Of a stretch of DNA of 64,000 nucleotides, positions 44,201-54,400 are shown in pieces; within the stretch, counting starts at the first letter, position 1, and every line of letters starts with the position of its first letter. Location of the stretch: the NCBI RefSeq assembly GCF_037042905.1, contig NC_087252.1:23453701-23517700 (forward strand), given 5' to 3'. The notes under the pieces are model-generated. The model made no database searches and had not been told where the DNA came from. It worked only from the letters and a program-made list of their open reading frames with translations. Origin of the DNA: Lytechinus pictus. Its lineage: Eukaryota > Echinodermata > Echinoidea > Temnopleuroida > Toxopneustidae. The position numbers were made by a program, and so were the translations under genes.

Positions 44201-46008
44201 CAATTTATTTGGTCAGTTTTTATGTGCCGATTCTTTGGTCTATTTTCTTCAAAAGATACCAATTTAGTTGGTCAAATTTTTATGCCAATTTTATAAATTG
44301 GTTTATTTTGGGATGAGTAGTCAGAATTCATTGTTGGGATAATTTGATACTGCATTCAAGGAATTACATGTACTTGATCTGAGCCTTGATATAGATTTAT
44401 GTATGTAGGTAAGAAATATGGATATTTAATTAAGCTGTACAGAATCAAATACTTGCATCCTTTTAAGTTTCCATTTAGGAGGCATTATTTTGAATTTTAA
44501 CTCAAAATGTTCTGCTAATTACCTTCTGTCTGGTATTAGTTAAATTGTTTACAGTCATGTGGTTGATGGTAATTTATGATTGTTGAAGATGACTGTCGTT
44601 ATGTGATTGATTGATATTAATCTATTTGATTAATTAAAGCAGCAGGATATTCGAGACAACTTACCCCCCCCCCCCCATTGAGCTCGGATAGGCTACCTGT
44701 GAACCCAATGAATTGATAAGAGCGATTTGAGTATGAGTACATGTACATGGTTGTACGTATTTGATATATTTTCATTACTGGAATTTCTTCCAAATTATTC
44801 TGAGTTGCGGTCTCAGTATAATCTCCCGCATGGTGGCAGCGTTACCAGGAGTTTTGAGGGGATTTCACGATACACCTCAATTTGAATAGAAAGATAAAAA
44901 ATGGCACACACTGAATTATTGCCTTCGCCAAGCCAGGCCCTTGGCTTCGGTTTGCACTGCATTTTTTTTTATCATTTGAAAATGGATTATGTTTTCTGTG
45001 AGAAAAGTTGGAAAATTAGAAAAAAAATCTAAAAATGTAAAAAAATCTTTAAAAAAATTGAAATCTAAAAATCTAAAAATTAGAAAAATCTAGTACCGGT
45101 AATTGTTTCAAAAAAATAATATCAGTCACTGATATTAATATTTCCTTGAAACAAATAGATCTAGAGTTTTCTAATTTTTAAATTGTAGATTTCAATATTT
45201 TTTTTTATTATTAGATTTTTTTTTCTTCTAATTTTCCAACTTTTCTCACAGAAAATGTATCCATTTTCAATTGACCAAAAAACGGAGTGCAAATCGAAGC
45301 CGAATCCAAGGGCTGGCTCACTCGCACGTATTGCGAGGTTAGAATTAGTAACCTCGCACCATGATCAGTGACCATGTCCATGAACTGCGTTTGGCAGTGG
45401 ATTTCTAAGTGGGTCGCGCGTGCTGCGATCCCACTTCTCGTGTCCACAACACACGACTTCTATGGCTTGATTTTTCTGTGCATAGCGGCATGTAATGAAC
45501 CCTTATTTAAGTGGGGCTGGCTTGGCGAATCCAATCGATCATTGACATAACAAAAAAACCTGATGATCTGATCTTTGCAAAAATATTTAGACTGTACATT
45601 TCATATTTTAAATTAAATGTAGATAGGCCTAGATTATATTCATGATAATAATTTGATGAATTGCGTTTGGTATGGTTGATTTTATGTAAAGTGTTCGATA
45701 ATATCAGCAGCAGCATGCGAGCTCGTGGTAGGAAGCCCCTTGCATGTTCGCCGGATGGTCCGGCGTATGACGCTCCGGATTTTCGCTGCCTATCCTGCCT
45801 TGCCCTCTTTCACCTTAATGTTGGGCAATTGGGCCTGCATTGAAGCTGGACTGAATTGTTTGAAATTATAGAGGAGATCTTACCTAGCAGCCTTCACAGC
45901 TACTCCTGAATGTCCTCCGTGTTTTTTCTTTCGCTTCTTCTTTTTATCCTCAGTATCACCTCCTGAAAGATATCTTTTCAGGTATTCTTTTTGGTCGATG
46001 ACTGACAT
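38210..46008 (-). CDS. BUD13: BUD13 homologue, RES splicing complex subunit (7 exons)
   Basis: Exons in order of transcription: 46008-45884, 43299-43109, 42509-41553, 41301-41185, 39917-39797, 39279-39089 and 38385-38210 (TGA). The joins keep phase with GT-AG borders and give 625 aa (human 619). BUD13 binds RBMX2 and SNIP1 in the RES complex of the activated spliceosome. Exon 1 has the E-Y-L-K-R-Y-L-S-G start and exon 2 has F-V-D-E-R-P-E-E. Exon 3 (957 nt) encodes about 14 copies of an [12 protein letters not shown] repeat. Exon 6 has M-A-K-P-L-A-R-Y and D-R-E-G-D-P-M. Exon 7 has the family signature P-P-P-N-R-F-N-I[12 protein letters not shown] and ends S-I-E-D-M. The frame is also open upstream of the chosen ATG, but homology starts there. 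A TTTATT at 38136-38141 (AATAAA on the gene strand) is a possible poly-A signal. Confidence 0.97.
38613..38828. mobile_element. Palindromic MITE in BUD13 intron 6 (a)
   Basis: CTGGGGTGTTTCACAAGGAA pairs with a right end TTCTGAAACACAACCTGGG. Inner AATTAAGTTTGA is mirrored by TCACACTTAACT. Confidence 0.65.
38827..38984. mobile_element. Palindromic MITE in BUD13 intron 6 (b)
   Basis: GGGCCCCGTAACACAAAGC and TTTGTGTTACGCTCCCC are inverted ends, with inner TTTGCGA and TCGCTAA. It directly abuts the previous MITE. Confidence 0.7.
39965..40612 (-). mobile_element. DR1-bearing GTCTCACCTGCAT element, 5'-truncated copy (BUD13 intron 4)
   Basis: Three or four units of about 165-185 bp repeat the phrases TTCATGAACTAGGTCCATA and TGACCTTTGACCTTGGTCA. 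The right end, CTATGCAGGCGAGAC (40598-40612), matches the inverse of the left end of the full copy at 57122. It therefore lies in minus orientation and lacks its other end. Exact DR1 pairs are at 40205-40217 and 40395-40407. Confidence 0.8.
40935..41130. repeat. TCC/TTC polypyrimidine tract in BUD13 intron 4
   Basis: Nearly 200 nt of C and T in TTCTCC/CTCC units. On the BUD13 sense strand it is a GGA/GAA purine tract starting about 55 nt after exon 4. Confidence 0.9.
42740..43090. repeat. AAGTGG/AGACCAA-rich degenerate repeat in BUD13 intron 2
   Basis: Phrases such as AGACCAAGTGGA, CAAGTGGATATTAGA and CAAATGGATACGAGACAA recur at irregular intervals. Related wording appears at 43960-44030. 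The period is not regular enough to give a unit. Confidence 0.4.
43411..43480 (-). pseudogene. Decayed duplicate of BUD13 exon 2 inside intron 1
   Basis: On the BUD13 strand the segment reads [17 protein letters not shown] and then a stop. Functional exon 2 reads [17 protein letters not shown]. Over 47 nt about 37 match. It lies about 110 nt upstream of exon 2 in the transcript. No clear acceptor or donor is kept. Confidence 0.65.
43758..43923. mobile_element. 166-bp foldback MITE (BUD13 intron 1)
   Basis: The arms share ATGGTGCGAGATTTCGCATT then CGGTG (about 43785) with the inverse at about 43873, and GCTCTATTCAAC with GTTGAATAGAGC nearer the centre. Confidence 0.85.
44924..45529. mobile_element. 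AT-rich foldback element with a nested insertion (BUD13 intron 1)
   Basis: The ends are TTCGCCAAGCCAGGCCC and the inverse. The arms share TTGGCTTCGGTTTGCACT and TTTTCTGTGAGAAAAGTTGG. The centre is a run of AAAATCTAAAAAT words. The right arm is interrupted after GGGCTGGCT by 45319-45513. Confidence 0.8.
45319..45513. mobile_element. 195-bp structured insert with 9-bp target duplication
   Basis: GGGCTGGCT occurs at 45310-45318 and again at 45514-45522, exactly where the right arm of the host foldback is split. The insert contains two GC stems: GCGAGGTTA/GTAACCTCGC and AAGTGGGTCGC/GCGATCCCACTT. Terminal similarity is only CACT/AGTG. The family is unknown. Confidence 0.7.
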
Positions 46009-46491
46009 GATTGATATGTTGCGATTTGGTACCGGTACATTCGGCTCTTGGAAACTCGTCCGATTATTATTTTCGTCTGGCGCGCGAGGGGCGTCGAGGT
46101 CAGTAACTGTTAGCCACAAAGATCTACTAGAAAAAAATAATAAACAGAACAAAGCTTAATAATGATTAGGCTTTTGTACGTTCTATTCATATTTTCTGAA
46201 ATACCAGTATATATCTAGTACTACCCGCCGGACGCCCCGCACGCCTCTTTGCACGCTCGGTATATAGGCCGACTTATATATACTCTATAAAAAGCATTAT
46301 TCTGTCTCCTGAAACTTGACTCGAGCAAAAAGAAAAACTAAATAATAAAGGTGGGTTCATCATCATCCAAAACAGGCCTCGGGTGCGTCTTATTTAATTT
46401 CCTGGCTTTCAAATTAGCGGCCTAATATATGAGTTTTAACCCATGCAGCCATGGGCCGCCAGTGCCCTTCTTTTTTCTTTTCAGAACACCC

Positions 46492-47159
46492 GGGGGGGGC
46501 CACTTACATTGACGAGTGGATACCATGCGCGACCAAAAAAACACGTAAAAAGGGTGTCTTTTTCAAGATAGGGCACGTTACGTACGTAACGTGATAAGGG
46601 TGTCAAAAACACAAAAATATTGAAAAAAGGGTATCTATTTCGCTCGGAAAAATATACGTGTTTAGGGTCAAATATGCGGGGATGATAAAACAAAATCAAA
46701 ATGTTTTATAAAGGATGTCCTTTTTGCCCCAACACTACGTGTTTAGAGTCCGATTTGCGCGAGGTGTGGAAGGTGGGGCCGTACTAAACCAAAATTATGG
46801 TGTCTAAAGGTAAAACCGACGACCGACGGACGCGTGACATAACAATAAAATATCTCTGTACTTGTTTAGGGGTTCATTTCAGGGAATACTTGCTAATAGT
46901 ATCGTTTTGTTTCCAATACTTGTTAAGGGGTGCATTTTCAGAATATGGAAAATACATCGCTGTACTTGTTTAGGGGCTCAGTTCTGGGAATACTTGCCAA
47001 TAGTATTTGTTTCCAATACTTGTTAAGGGTAGGGTTTCACACGCCAATACTTGTTAAGGGGTGCATTTTCAGAATATGGAAAATACGTGTTTAGGGTGCT
47101 TTTCAAGACCCCGTGGTCGCGCATGGTATCCACTCGTCAATGGAAGTGGCCCCCCCCCC
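46492..47159. mobile_element. 668-bp TIR element with ACTTGTTTAGGGG subrepeats (BUD13 upstream)
   Basis: About 40 bp at each end are inverse: GGGGGGGCCACTT then GACGAGTGGATACCATGCGC on the left, and the complement on the right. Two tandem subunits with TACTTGTTTAGGGG and AATACTTGTTAAGGGGTGC lie at 46857-47095. No transposase. Confidence 0.85.
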
Positions 47160-47223
47160 AGAACATGACCCCGGCAGCGCTATAGGCCTATACTGGCTGC
47201 GGAACCGGGGCGCGGGGTACTTG

Positions 47224-47270
47224 CCCCCCCCCCCCCCCCTCATTCCCAGGAGGAATTTTTTTTTTTTTTT
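47224..47270. repeat. C16 run followed by a T run
   Basis: 16 C at 47224-47239, then CATTCCCAGGAGGAA and about 14 T. A reversed copy of the CTCGCGCTTCGCGCTCGC motif lies shortly after, at about 47382-47400. Confidence 0.85.
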
Positions 47271-47871
47271 TCAAAATGGAAAGTGCCCTACGATTCAAAA
47301 TGATACGTGTATGCCCTAAAACAATTTTAGGCCTTTTTAGAAAATCACAGTTTTCAGGTTAGAATATCACAAATTTGCAGCTCGCGCTTCGCGCTCGCAT
47401 CTATACTAATTTTTAGTTAGATCACAGTGATCGAAAAAACCTGCTTTAAATGTTTAATTTGTATTGGTTAATGTCCATAAGTTTCGGAGCTAGTCTCAAA
47501 ATGTCTGGTTGCGCGATAAAATGAAATTGACCAAAAAGCTAGTTTACAACTTCAAATTTGAAATTTTTCTAAACCGCTGGCTCGTGGAAAAATAAAAGCT
47601 AATCAGTAATTTTGTATCATCAATCAGAAATCAATAAGTCAAAAAGGCTCTGCTCAATTTAATTAAGTATACAAAACACAATCAGTCATGGTGAAAAGAT
47701 AAAATGCCCTTTTTGTGCTTTGCCCCCTCCCCCAACGAAAACTTACGTTCCGCCGCCCCTTGAATGAACACACACACATAAACAAACACACAATAATAAA
47801 AAATATATAAAAAAAGATAGAGGAAATGTCCCCATCCTAGCTGTGACATCGACCCTATATTAACTTACAGG

Positions 47872-49520
47872 ATGCTCCGGGCTGACTAGAATTAATAAAG
47901 TAAAATTCACAAAGCAATAAAATGCTGAAAATTTGATCAAATTCGGATATAGCAATTAAAAGACGAAGTTATTGAGTTTCAAAGATTTGCATTATTCCGG
48001 TGAGATATAGTTCTAGGCATATCTTCATGAATATTCACTATAGGTGGGCTGTTGATGTCATAATATTATCTCCAATTGTTATTTTGTATTTTCCCAGGAC
48101 CAAAATCCAATTGAAACCAGTTGGATTTCCAACTGCATGGTTTCAATTGGTATTAACTGGTTTTCAATTGGTTTTAAATGGAATATAACAATTTCCAGTT
48201 GAAACCAATCGAAACCAGTAGGGCAACTGGAAATCTTAACTGGAACCTGTTGGGTAACTGGAAATCCTAACTGGAACCTGTTGGGCAACTGGAAATCCTA
48301 ACTGGAACCAGTTGGGTAACTGGAAATGACTTCCTGAACTGGAAATAATTTCTAACTGGAACCAGTTGGGTAGGCCTATAACTGGAAATCCTAACTGGAA
48401 CCAGTTGGGTATACTGGAAATCCTAACTGGAGCCAGTTGGGTATACTGGAAATCCTAACTGGAACCAGTTGGGTAACTGGAAATGACATCCAATTGGTTT
48501 CCAATTGGAATTTCCAGTTACCCAACTGGTTTTAATTGAAACCAGTTAATTTGCATATTATCTGCCAGTGTGCACAGATTTATGTTTTATGTGTTTCATC
48601 ATCATTTAAAATGTATCTATTTAATTCTTTTCCATTTCAAGTACCATACTTGTTTCAGATAAGTGTTTAGAATGCTTAGCAGTGAAAACCATGTTCATAA
48701 ATGTTTTAGATTATAATTAAAACAGATTATAAGATAATTAGTACACCACTAACTGTTACATCAAATTTAAATACATTGTATTTGAAGATCTTTTATATAA
48801 ATATATACATATGAAAGTCTATTTTATCAATGCCCTTTACATTGTTATAAATAGAAATATTGCACTGCTTAGCATGAGCAATATAGTGCAAATGCTAATT
48901 AATTTGTAACTAATTAAGTTCATTCCAACTGGAAGTTCCAATTGGAAACCAGTTGGAAACCAATTAGTTTCAACTGGTTTCAGTTGAAACCTGTTGCCTC
49001 CAATTGGTTTCAACGGAACCAATTGAAACCAGTTGCCTCCAATTGGATTCAACTGGTTTTAATAGGGAAATTGGAACAACTGGAACAAATTGAAACCAGT
49101 TGCCTAATTTGTTTCAACTGGAACCAATTGCCAACTGGTTCCAGTTGCCCAATCGGTTTTAACTGGAACCAATTGGCAACTGGTTTCAATTGGAACCAGT
49201 TGTTCCAATTTCCCTATTGAAACCAGTTGGCCAACTGGTTTCAATTGGTTTTGCTCTAATTGGTTTCAACTGGATTTTGGTCCTGGGTTAGTATATGAAA
49301 TTAGGTTTATTCAAATTTTCCTATAAAACAATTGGATTGACAACTGACTAAGTGCATTAGTTACTTCTTGCTGCAACTGGCATAAATTTGAATGGAGACA
49401 CATCATTTACGCATTTATGAAAAAATGAAACAATTATGATATCATGTAATAACATAAGAAAAAAGGTAAGTGGGGATGTATGTGATGATATCATCAGCCT
49501 ATAGGCCTACCTAACATGCC
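47872..49520. mobile_element. TIR-type repeat split by the ACTGG-arm element
   Basis: Flanks 47872-48092 and 49288-49520 have the vocabulary of the CCACCCC/TTAAAGGG palindromic families (TTTGATCAAATTCGGATATAG; GATGATATCATCAGCC). They appear to be two parts of one older insertion separated by 48093-49287. The outer ends are decayed. Confidence 0.45.
48093..49287. mobile_element. 1.2-kb element with arms made of an ACTGGAAACC-type satellite
   Basis: The ends are inverted, CCCAGGACCAAAATCCA and TGGATTTTGGTCCTGGG up to one mismatch inside. The left arm (48106-48545) repeats a unit of about 31 bp built on AACTGGAAATCCTAACTGG and CCAGTTGGGT. The right arm (48925-49270) repeats CAATTGGTTTCAACTGG-type words. 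The central 370 bp is AT-rich and unrelated. No ORF. Confidence 0.8.
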
Positions 49521-49720
49521 CAATGGATGATTATAAAGACATGCTTCGAACTGTTTCACCGGAATGAATTTTCAGCATTTTGCTCTATGGACTTTACTCT
49601 ATGGGAGGGGCTGAAACGTACATGTATATCGAGACTGAAAATTGCATCCAGAATGGGGGTCGATTTGTTTGTCTTATTTACTGATATTTTTATGGACGAC
49701 AATCCCAGAGCCACACTGCT

Positions 49721-51460
49721 GTCTACAGTACTCAGTAGATCAAATACAAAATGTTGCACGTCGGAACTGCCTAGGGTTTTCTCTAATTAATTGGTGGGAT
49801 TATTGATAATTGAAATCGCTGAGAATGAGATCAGAATGTGAAAGGAGTTTCGATGGATATTAGTAGCATTACAACCGAAACATAATGTTTCTTTCCTCAA
49901 GCATGCAGCAGATGATCACTGCCGTGTAGGTCGGGCTGGCCTGGCCCGGCCGCGCCCGTTCAATCTTCAACAGCTACCCGCTTCGCCGGCTGAATGTGCT
50001 GCTGCTAAGTGGTGAACAAGAAAGTTTTGTTGACCATGGAATCAGGTACACATGTAGTATAGGCCTAATCATCTGCTAGGCATATAAAATGTCGATAGCA
50101 ATTTGTTTAGCTTAGCCTATATTAGGGTTGAGTAGAAATTGGGCAATTGAATCTTGAAAATTTACAAGCCTTGTCTAGATCCTGTCTGAGATCTTGCTGT
50201 TAGAGATCTGGAAGGCCTCGAGATGCACTGGCGTAAATCCGTGTTGATGGGTGGGGGGGATGACTGAAATATTTTGACTTTTTTTTTGCAATCATGTTTT
50301 TAGATATGCAAGGAATTGTCATTGATATGTCCACAGTGGCGTACTGTGGGTCACGGCATTGGGGAGGGGGGCACCAGCAGAATGTTTGAATCACTGAGTA
50401 AGCGCACTCAGTTGCCAGTTATACTGACCTAATAGAGACATTTTCTGGACAATGTCATTAAACGGATATGCATCTCACTGATCAAATAATGCGAGCGCGA
50501 AGCGCGAGCTGAATTTTTTTTATATTCACACCTAAAAAGAGACAATCAAATTTGTGTAATCATGATAGGTACCTGTCTCGCTAAACAATACGAGCGCGAA
50601 GCGCGAGCTGAAGTTTTTGTATATTTTGACCCCAAACAGCGAGATTTTGAGGAATATATTTTAGGAATCCATTTATAGTATACATATCTCACCATAGTCA
50701 TCTAATGCGAGTGCCAAGCGCTTGCTGGTTTATAAGAATTACATCTGAACACATGAAACACTTTTTGCAGGCATTGCAATCATGATTAGCATACGCATCT
50801 CACTAATCAAATATTGCGAGCGCAAAGCGCGAGCTGAAAATTTAGATAATTCAGACCTGAAGTGGGGCATTCTAAGGTTTCTTTGTAGGAATTAACTATA
50901 TAGGACCATACGTATTTCAATATCCAAATGATCGAAGCGCGAGCTGAAAGTTTTTGATATTCAGATCAGAAGAAGGGACATTTTAAGGACTGATTTTAGG
51001 AATTCATGAAGAGCAGACATATCTCACCAATCCACTAATGCGAACGTAATCACGGACAGGAAATGTTTCATATATACGAAGACCTTAACATGGGGCAATC
51101 ACTTTTTGAGTCATGTAAAAGAAGCATATGTCACTACATAAAACAATGATAACTCAAGTGCTAGGAAATATATTTGGTTTATATTGACTTGAAAACGGGA
51201 TGTTTCAGTACACCAGGATTATATGTCTCGTTAACAGACAATGCAAGCACCAGGAACTATGAGTACGTAGGCCCTGGGCAAATTATGTTTCATGAAATTA
51301 TGATAAAAATGTTTCTTATGTAATGTAACATAACATAATTATAACATAACATTATAATGAATAATATTTTCTTCTTTCCCACTGTACGCTTCTCTTCCTT
51401 TCTCCCTCTTTTCCCCGTTTTTTTTTGGGGGGGTCAGCCGATTGGGGGGGGGGGGCACGT
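49721..51460 (+). repeat. 1740-bp tandem duplication, unit 1 (contains zinc finger exon 1)
   Basis: Bases 49721-50546 are repeated as 51461-52286 with no difference that I could find by eye. The last part of the unit (51332-51460) is repeated at 52287-52415. The unit starts with GTCTACAGTACTCAGTAGA. Confidence 0.95.
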
Positions 51461-54400
51461 GTCTACAGTACTCAGTAGATCAAATACAAAATGTTGCACG
51501 TCGGAACTGCCTAGGGTTTTCTCTAATTAATTGGTGGGATTATTGATAATTGAAATCGCTGAGAATGAGATCAGAATGTGAAAGGAGTTTCGATGGATAT
51601 TAGTAGCATTACAACCGAAACATAATGTTTCTTTCCTCAAGCATGCAGCAGATGATCACTGCCGTGTAGGTCGGGCTGGCCTGGCCCGGCCGCGCCCGTT
51701 CAATCTTCAACAGCTACCCGCTTCGCCGGCTGAATGTGCTGCTGCTAAGTGGTGAACAAGAAAGTTTTGTTGACCATGGAATCAGGTACACATGTAGTAT
51801 AGGCCTAATCATCTGCTAGGCATATAAAATGTCGATAGCAATTTGTTTAGCTTAGCCTATATTAGGGTTGAGTAGAAATTGGGCAATTGAATCTTGAAAA
51901 TTTACAAGCCTTGTCTAGATCCTGTCTGAGATCTTGCTGTTAGAGATCTGGAAGGCCTCGAGATGCACTGGCGTAAATCCGTGTTGATGGGTGGGGGGGA
52001 TGACTGAAATATTTTGACTTTTTTTTTGCAATCATGTTTTTAGATATGCAAGGAATTGTCATTGATATGTCCACAGTGGCGTACTGTGGGTCACGGCATT
52101 GGGGAGGGGGGCACCAGCAGAATGTTTGAATCACTGAGTAAGCGCACTCAGTTGCCAGTTATACTGACCTAATAGAGACATTTTCTGGACAATGTCATTA
52201 AACGGATATGCATCTCACTGATCAAATAATGCGAGCGCGAAGCGCGAGCTGAATTTTTTTTATATTCACACCTAAAAAGAGACAATAACATAATTATAAC
52301 ATAACATTATAATGAATAATATTTTCTTCTTTCCCACTGTACGCTTCTCTTCCTTTCTCCCTCTTTTCCCCGTTTTTTTTTGGGGGGGTCAGCCGATTGG
52401 GGGGGGGGGGCACGTGTCTACAGTACTCAGTAGAGTGCCCCCCATGCCCCCCGTAGTTACGCCACTGTATGTCCATATGGCAAATACCCCTCCAATATTA
52501 TCTTTTTTACCCCATGATGGTTTAATGGTTTTATTAGAGATTACATTTAAAAAAGAATTGACATTCCATCTTAATCCCTTCCCAAAGACCCCAAACATTG
52601 ATGAATTGGAAGGAACGGAGTTTCTCTTCAATAAGGACATAAGTATTTTGTTTGGAAATGGTAAACTGGCTCTTTATTTGCATTTTATGATTCAATAATA
52701 TTGTTTTATTTGTTAAGCGGTATTTCAGGAAGAATTTTCACCAATAAAACATTTTTTTTCATTTCTTTCGTAAAAAGTGGGGGGATGTTTGTACAGGCCA
52801 TCCCCCCCTCCTCGAAAAGTGGGGGGGGGATATATCCCCCCCACCACCCCCCCCCCCCGGGATTTACGCCAGTGTCGAGATGTAACTAAGGTTGGTGGGG
52901 TGGGGCTCTGGGTTGGACCTGCTTTTCAACTAAAAGTGGCCTTGGTTTGTGAATTCATCTGGTAATGGAGGATTTTGTTACTTTTGTTAATACTTCTGGG
53001 GTTTTTTCTGCTGCTGTAGGATACTCATCCTTTAGATGATGGGGATTGTTGACTATAAAAGGATGATACACAAACCTTGGGTATAGTGTAATATGCCCCC
53101 ATATTAGGCGCAATTGGAAATTGTGAATATGGTCCTCATGCACTGTATTTACTTTGATAATTAATAGATTTTTGTAGAAACATGCTACAGTGTGTCAATC
53201 TCTCCTGTTTACTATGCAATCTCATTTTCATTTCCTTTACAGTCTTTTCTCCTCACTCTTTCTCTTTCTATCTTGGCTTTGACATCTCTTCATAAAAATA
53301 TGTTTAATTTGTATTTTAATCGTATGGGAATACCCTTGATAAGCCCCCGTGGCTTTTGGTGTTTCCACCATATTTCAATTTGTTATGTATTTTTTATATG
53401 TATGTAAATTAGCCTTCTCTCACTTTCTTTTTTTATAGGTGTTTTTTCTGTATGTGATATATATGTATATATTCTTGTTTGTGAATTGATGATTATGTTT
53501 GTTTTTAATTGAATATGGAAATAAATGAAATGAAATGAAATGAAATACTAAGTGTTTATCATTAAAAAATCACTTTCTTTACTTCTTTAATATGATTGCA
53601 GATATGCTGCAGGCTGTGCACTCTTTCCAGTGCCAATTCTGTGAAGAGGTTTTTTCATCCAGCATTCAGATGGCACAACACTGGCAAGACCACCATCAGG
53701 AGGACCACATAGAGCAGGAAACATCAATCTACCACCTCCTCCAGACAACGGCCTTTGGTCTCACTCAGTCCATGGCCAACGGCGCAAGTGATGTCCTCAA
53801 GGGTAGCAGTCGCTTGACCGATTCTAACCACCATGTCGCTCCTGAAAAGCGTTCCACGAAAGATGCCATGTACGAGGAGAATTTAGTATCAGAGGAAACA
53901 TGTCAAGGACTCGGCCAAACCCATTCTGTAGAGAGTTCAAGTCAAGTAGCTGTCTCTGTTAAATCTTCAGACTTGAAATCTGTCCCCAGGAAAGGATTGA
54001 AGGATTTCTGTTGTGAAATATGTGGTCGGACTTACACAACCACATCAAATCTGAACAAGCACTATCGCACACATACAGGTGTTCTCTACTTCTGTAGCCT
54101 TTGTCAGAAAGGTTTTAGATATAAAGAGAGTCTAAAGAAACATGAAAAATGCCATACACAAAGAAGGATTAAGAATCATGACTGTGTCTATCAGTGCCAA
54201 TTTTGCCACAAGAATTTTCCTGACAAACTCAGATTAAGTATTCACTTCCGTTCTCATCCTATGGAGAAAACGCACAAATGCAACCAGTGTGAACGAACCT
54301 TTCTCTACAAAAGTGGATTAAGGCGACATATGCTTTCACATGCTTCTGAAAAGGCACATATATGTCCCCACTGTACAAAAAGTTTCTTGACACTTCATAG

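Larger units (their letters stand above)
50334..52467. mobile_element. hAT-like element B nested in element A
   Basis: Ends are CAGTGGCGTA and TTACGCCACTG. The 8-bp duplication TATGTCCA lies at 50326-50333 and 52468-52475. Before the tandem duplication its length would be about 1.2 kb. It holds the GCGAGCGCGAAGCGCGAGCT array and G-rich ends. Confidence 0.88.
50226..52874. mobile_element. hAT-like element A in zinc finger intron 1 (outer)
   Basis: The ends are CACTGGCGTAAATCC and its exact inverse. TCGAGATG is duplicated at 50218-50225 and 52875-52882; the second left copy is at 51958-51965 in unit 2. An 8-bp duplication with short TIRs fits hAT. Once element B and the duplication are removed it is only about 0.5 kb, so nonautonomous. 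Confidence 0.88.

Noticed and set aside
48106-49270. CRISPR-like array of short repeats
   Set aside because: Units are contiguous and degenerate without unique spacers, and the setting is a eukaryotic chromosome.
50200-50394. 64-codon minus-strand ORF, repeated at 51940-52134
   Set aside because: It lies across the ends of two nested hAT-like elements and is duplicated only because the DNA is.
51461-52415. A second, separate zinc finger gene start
   Set aside because: There is only one zinc finger exon downstream; the second start exon is a copy within the tandem duplication.
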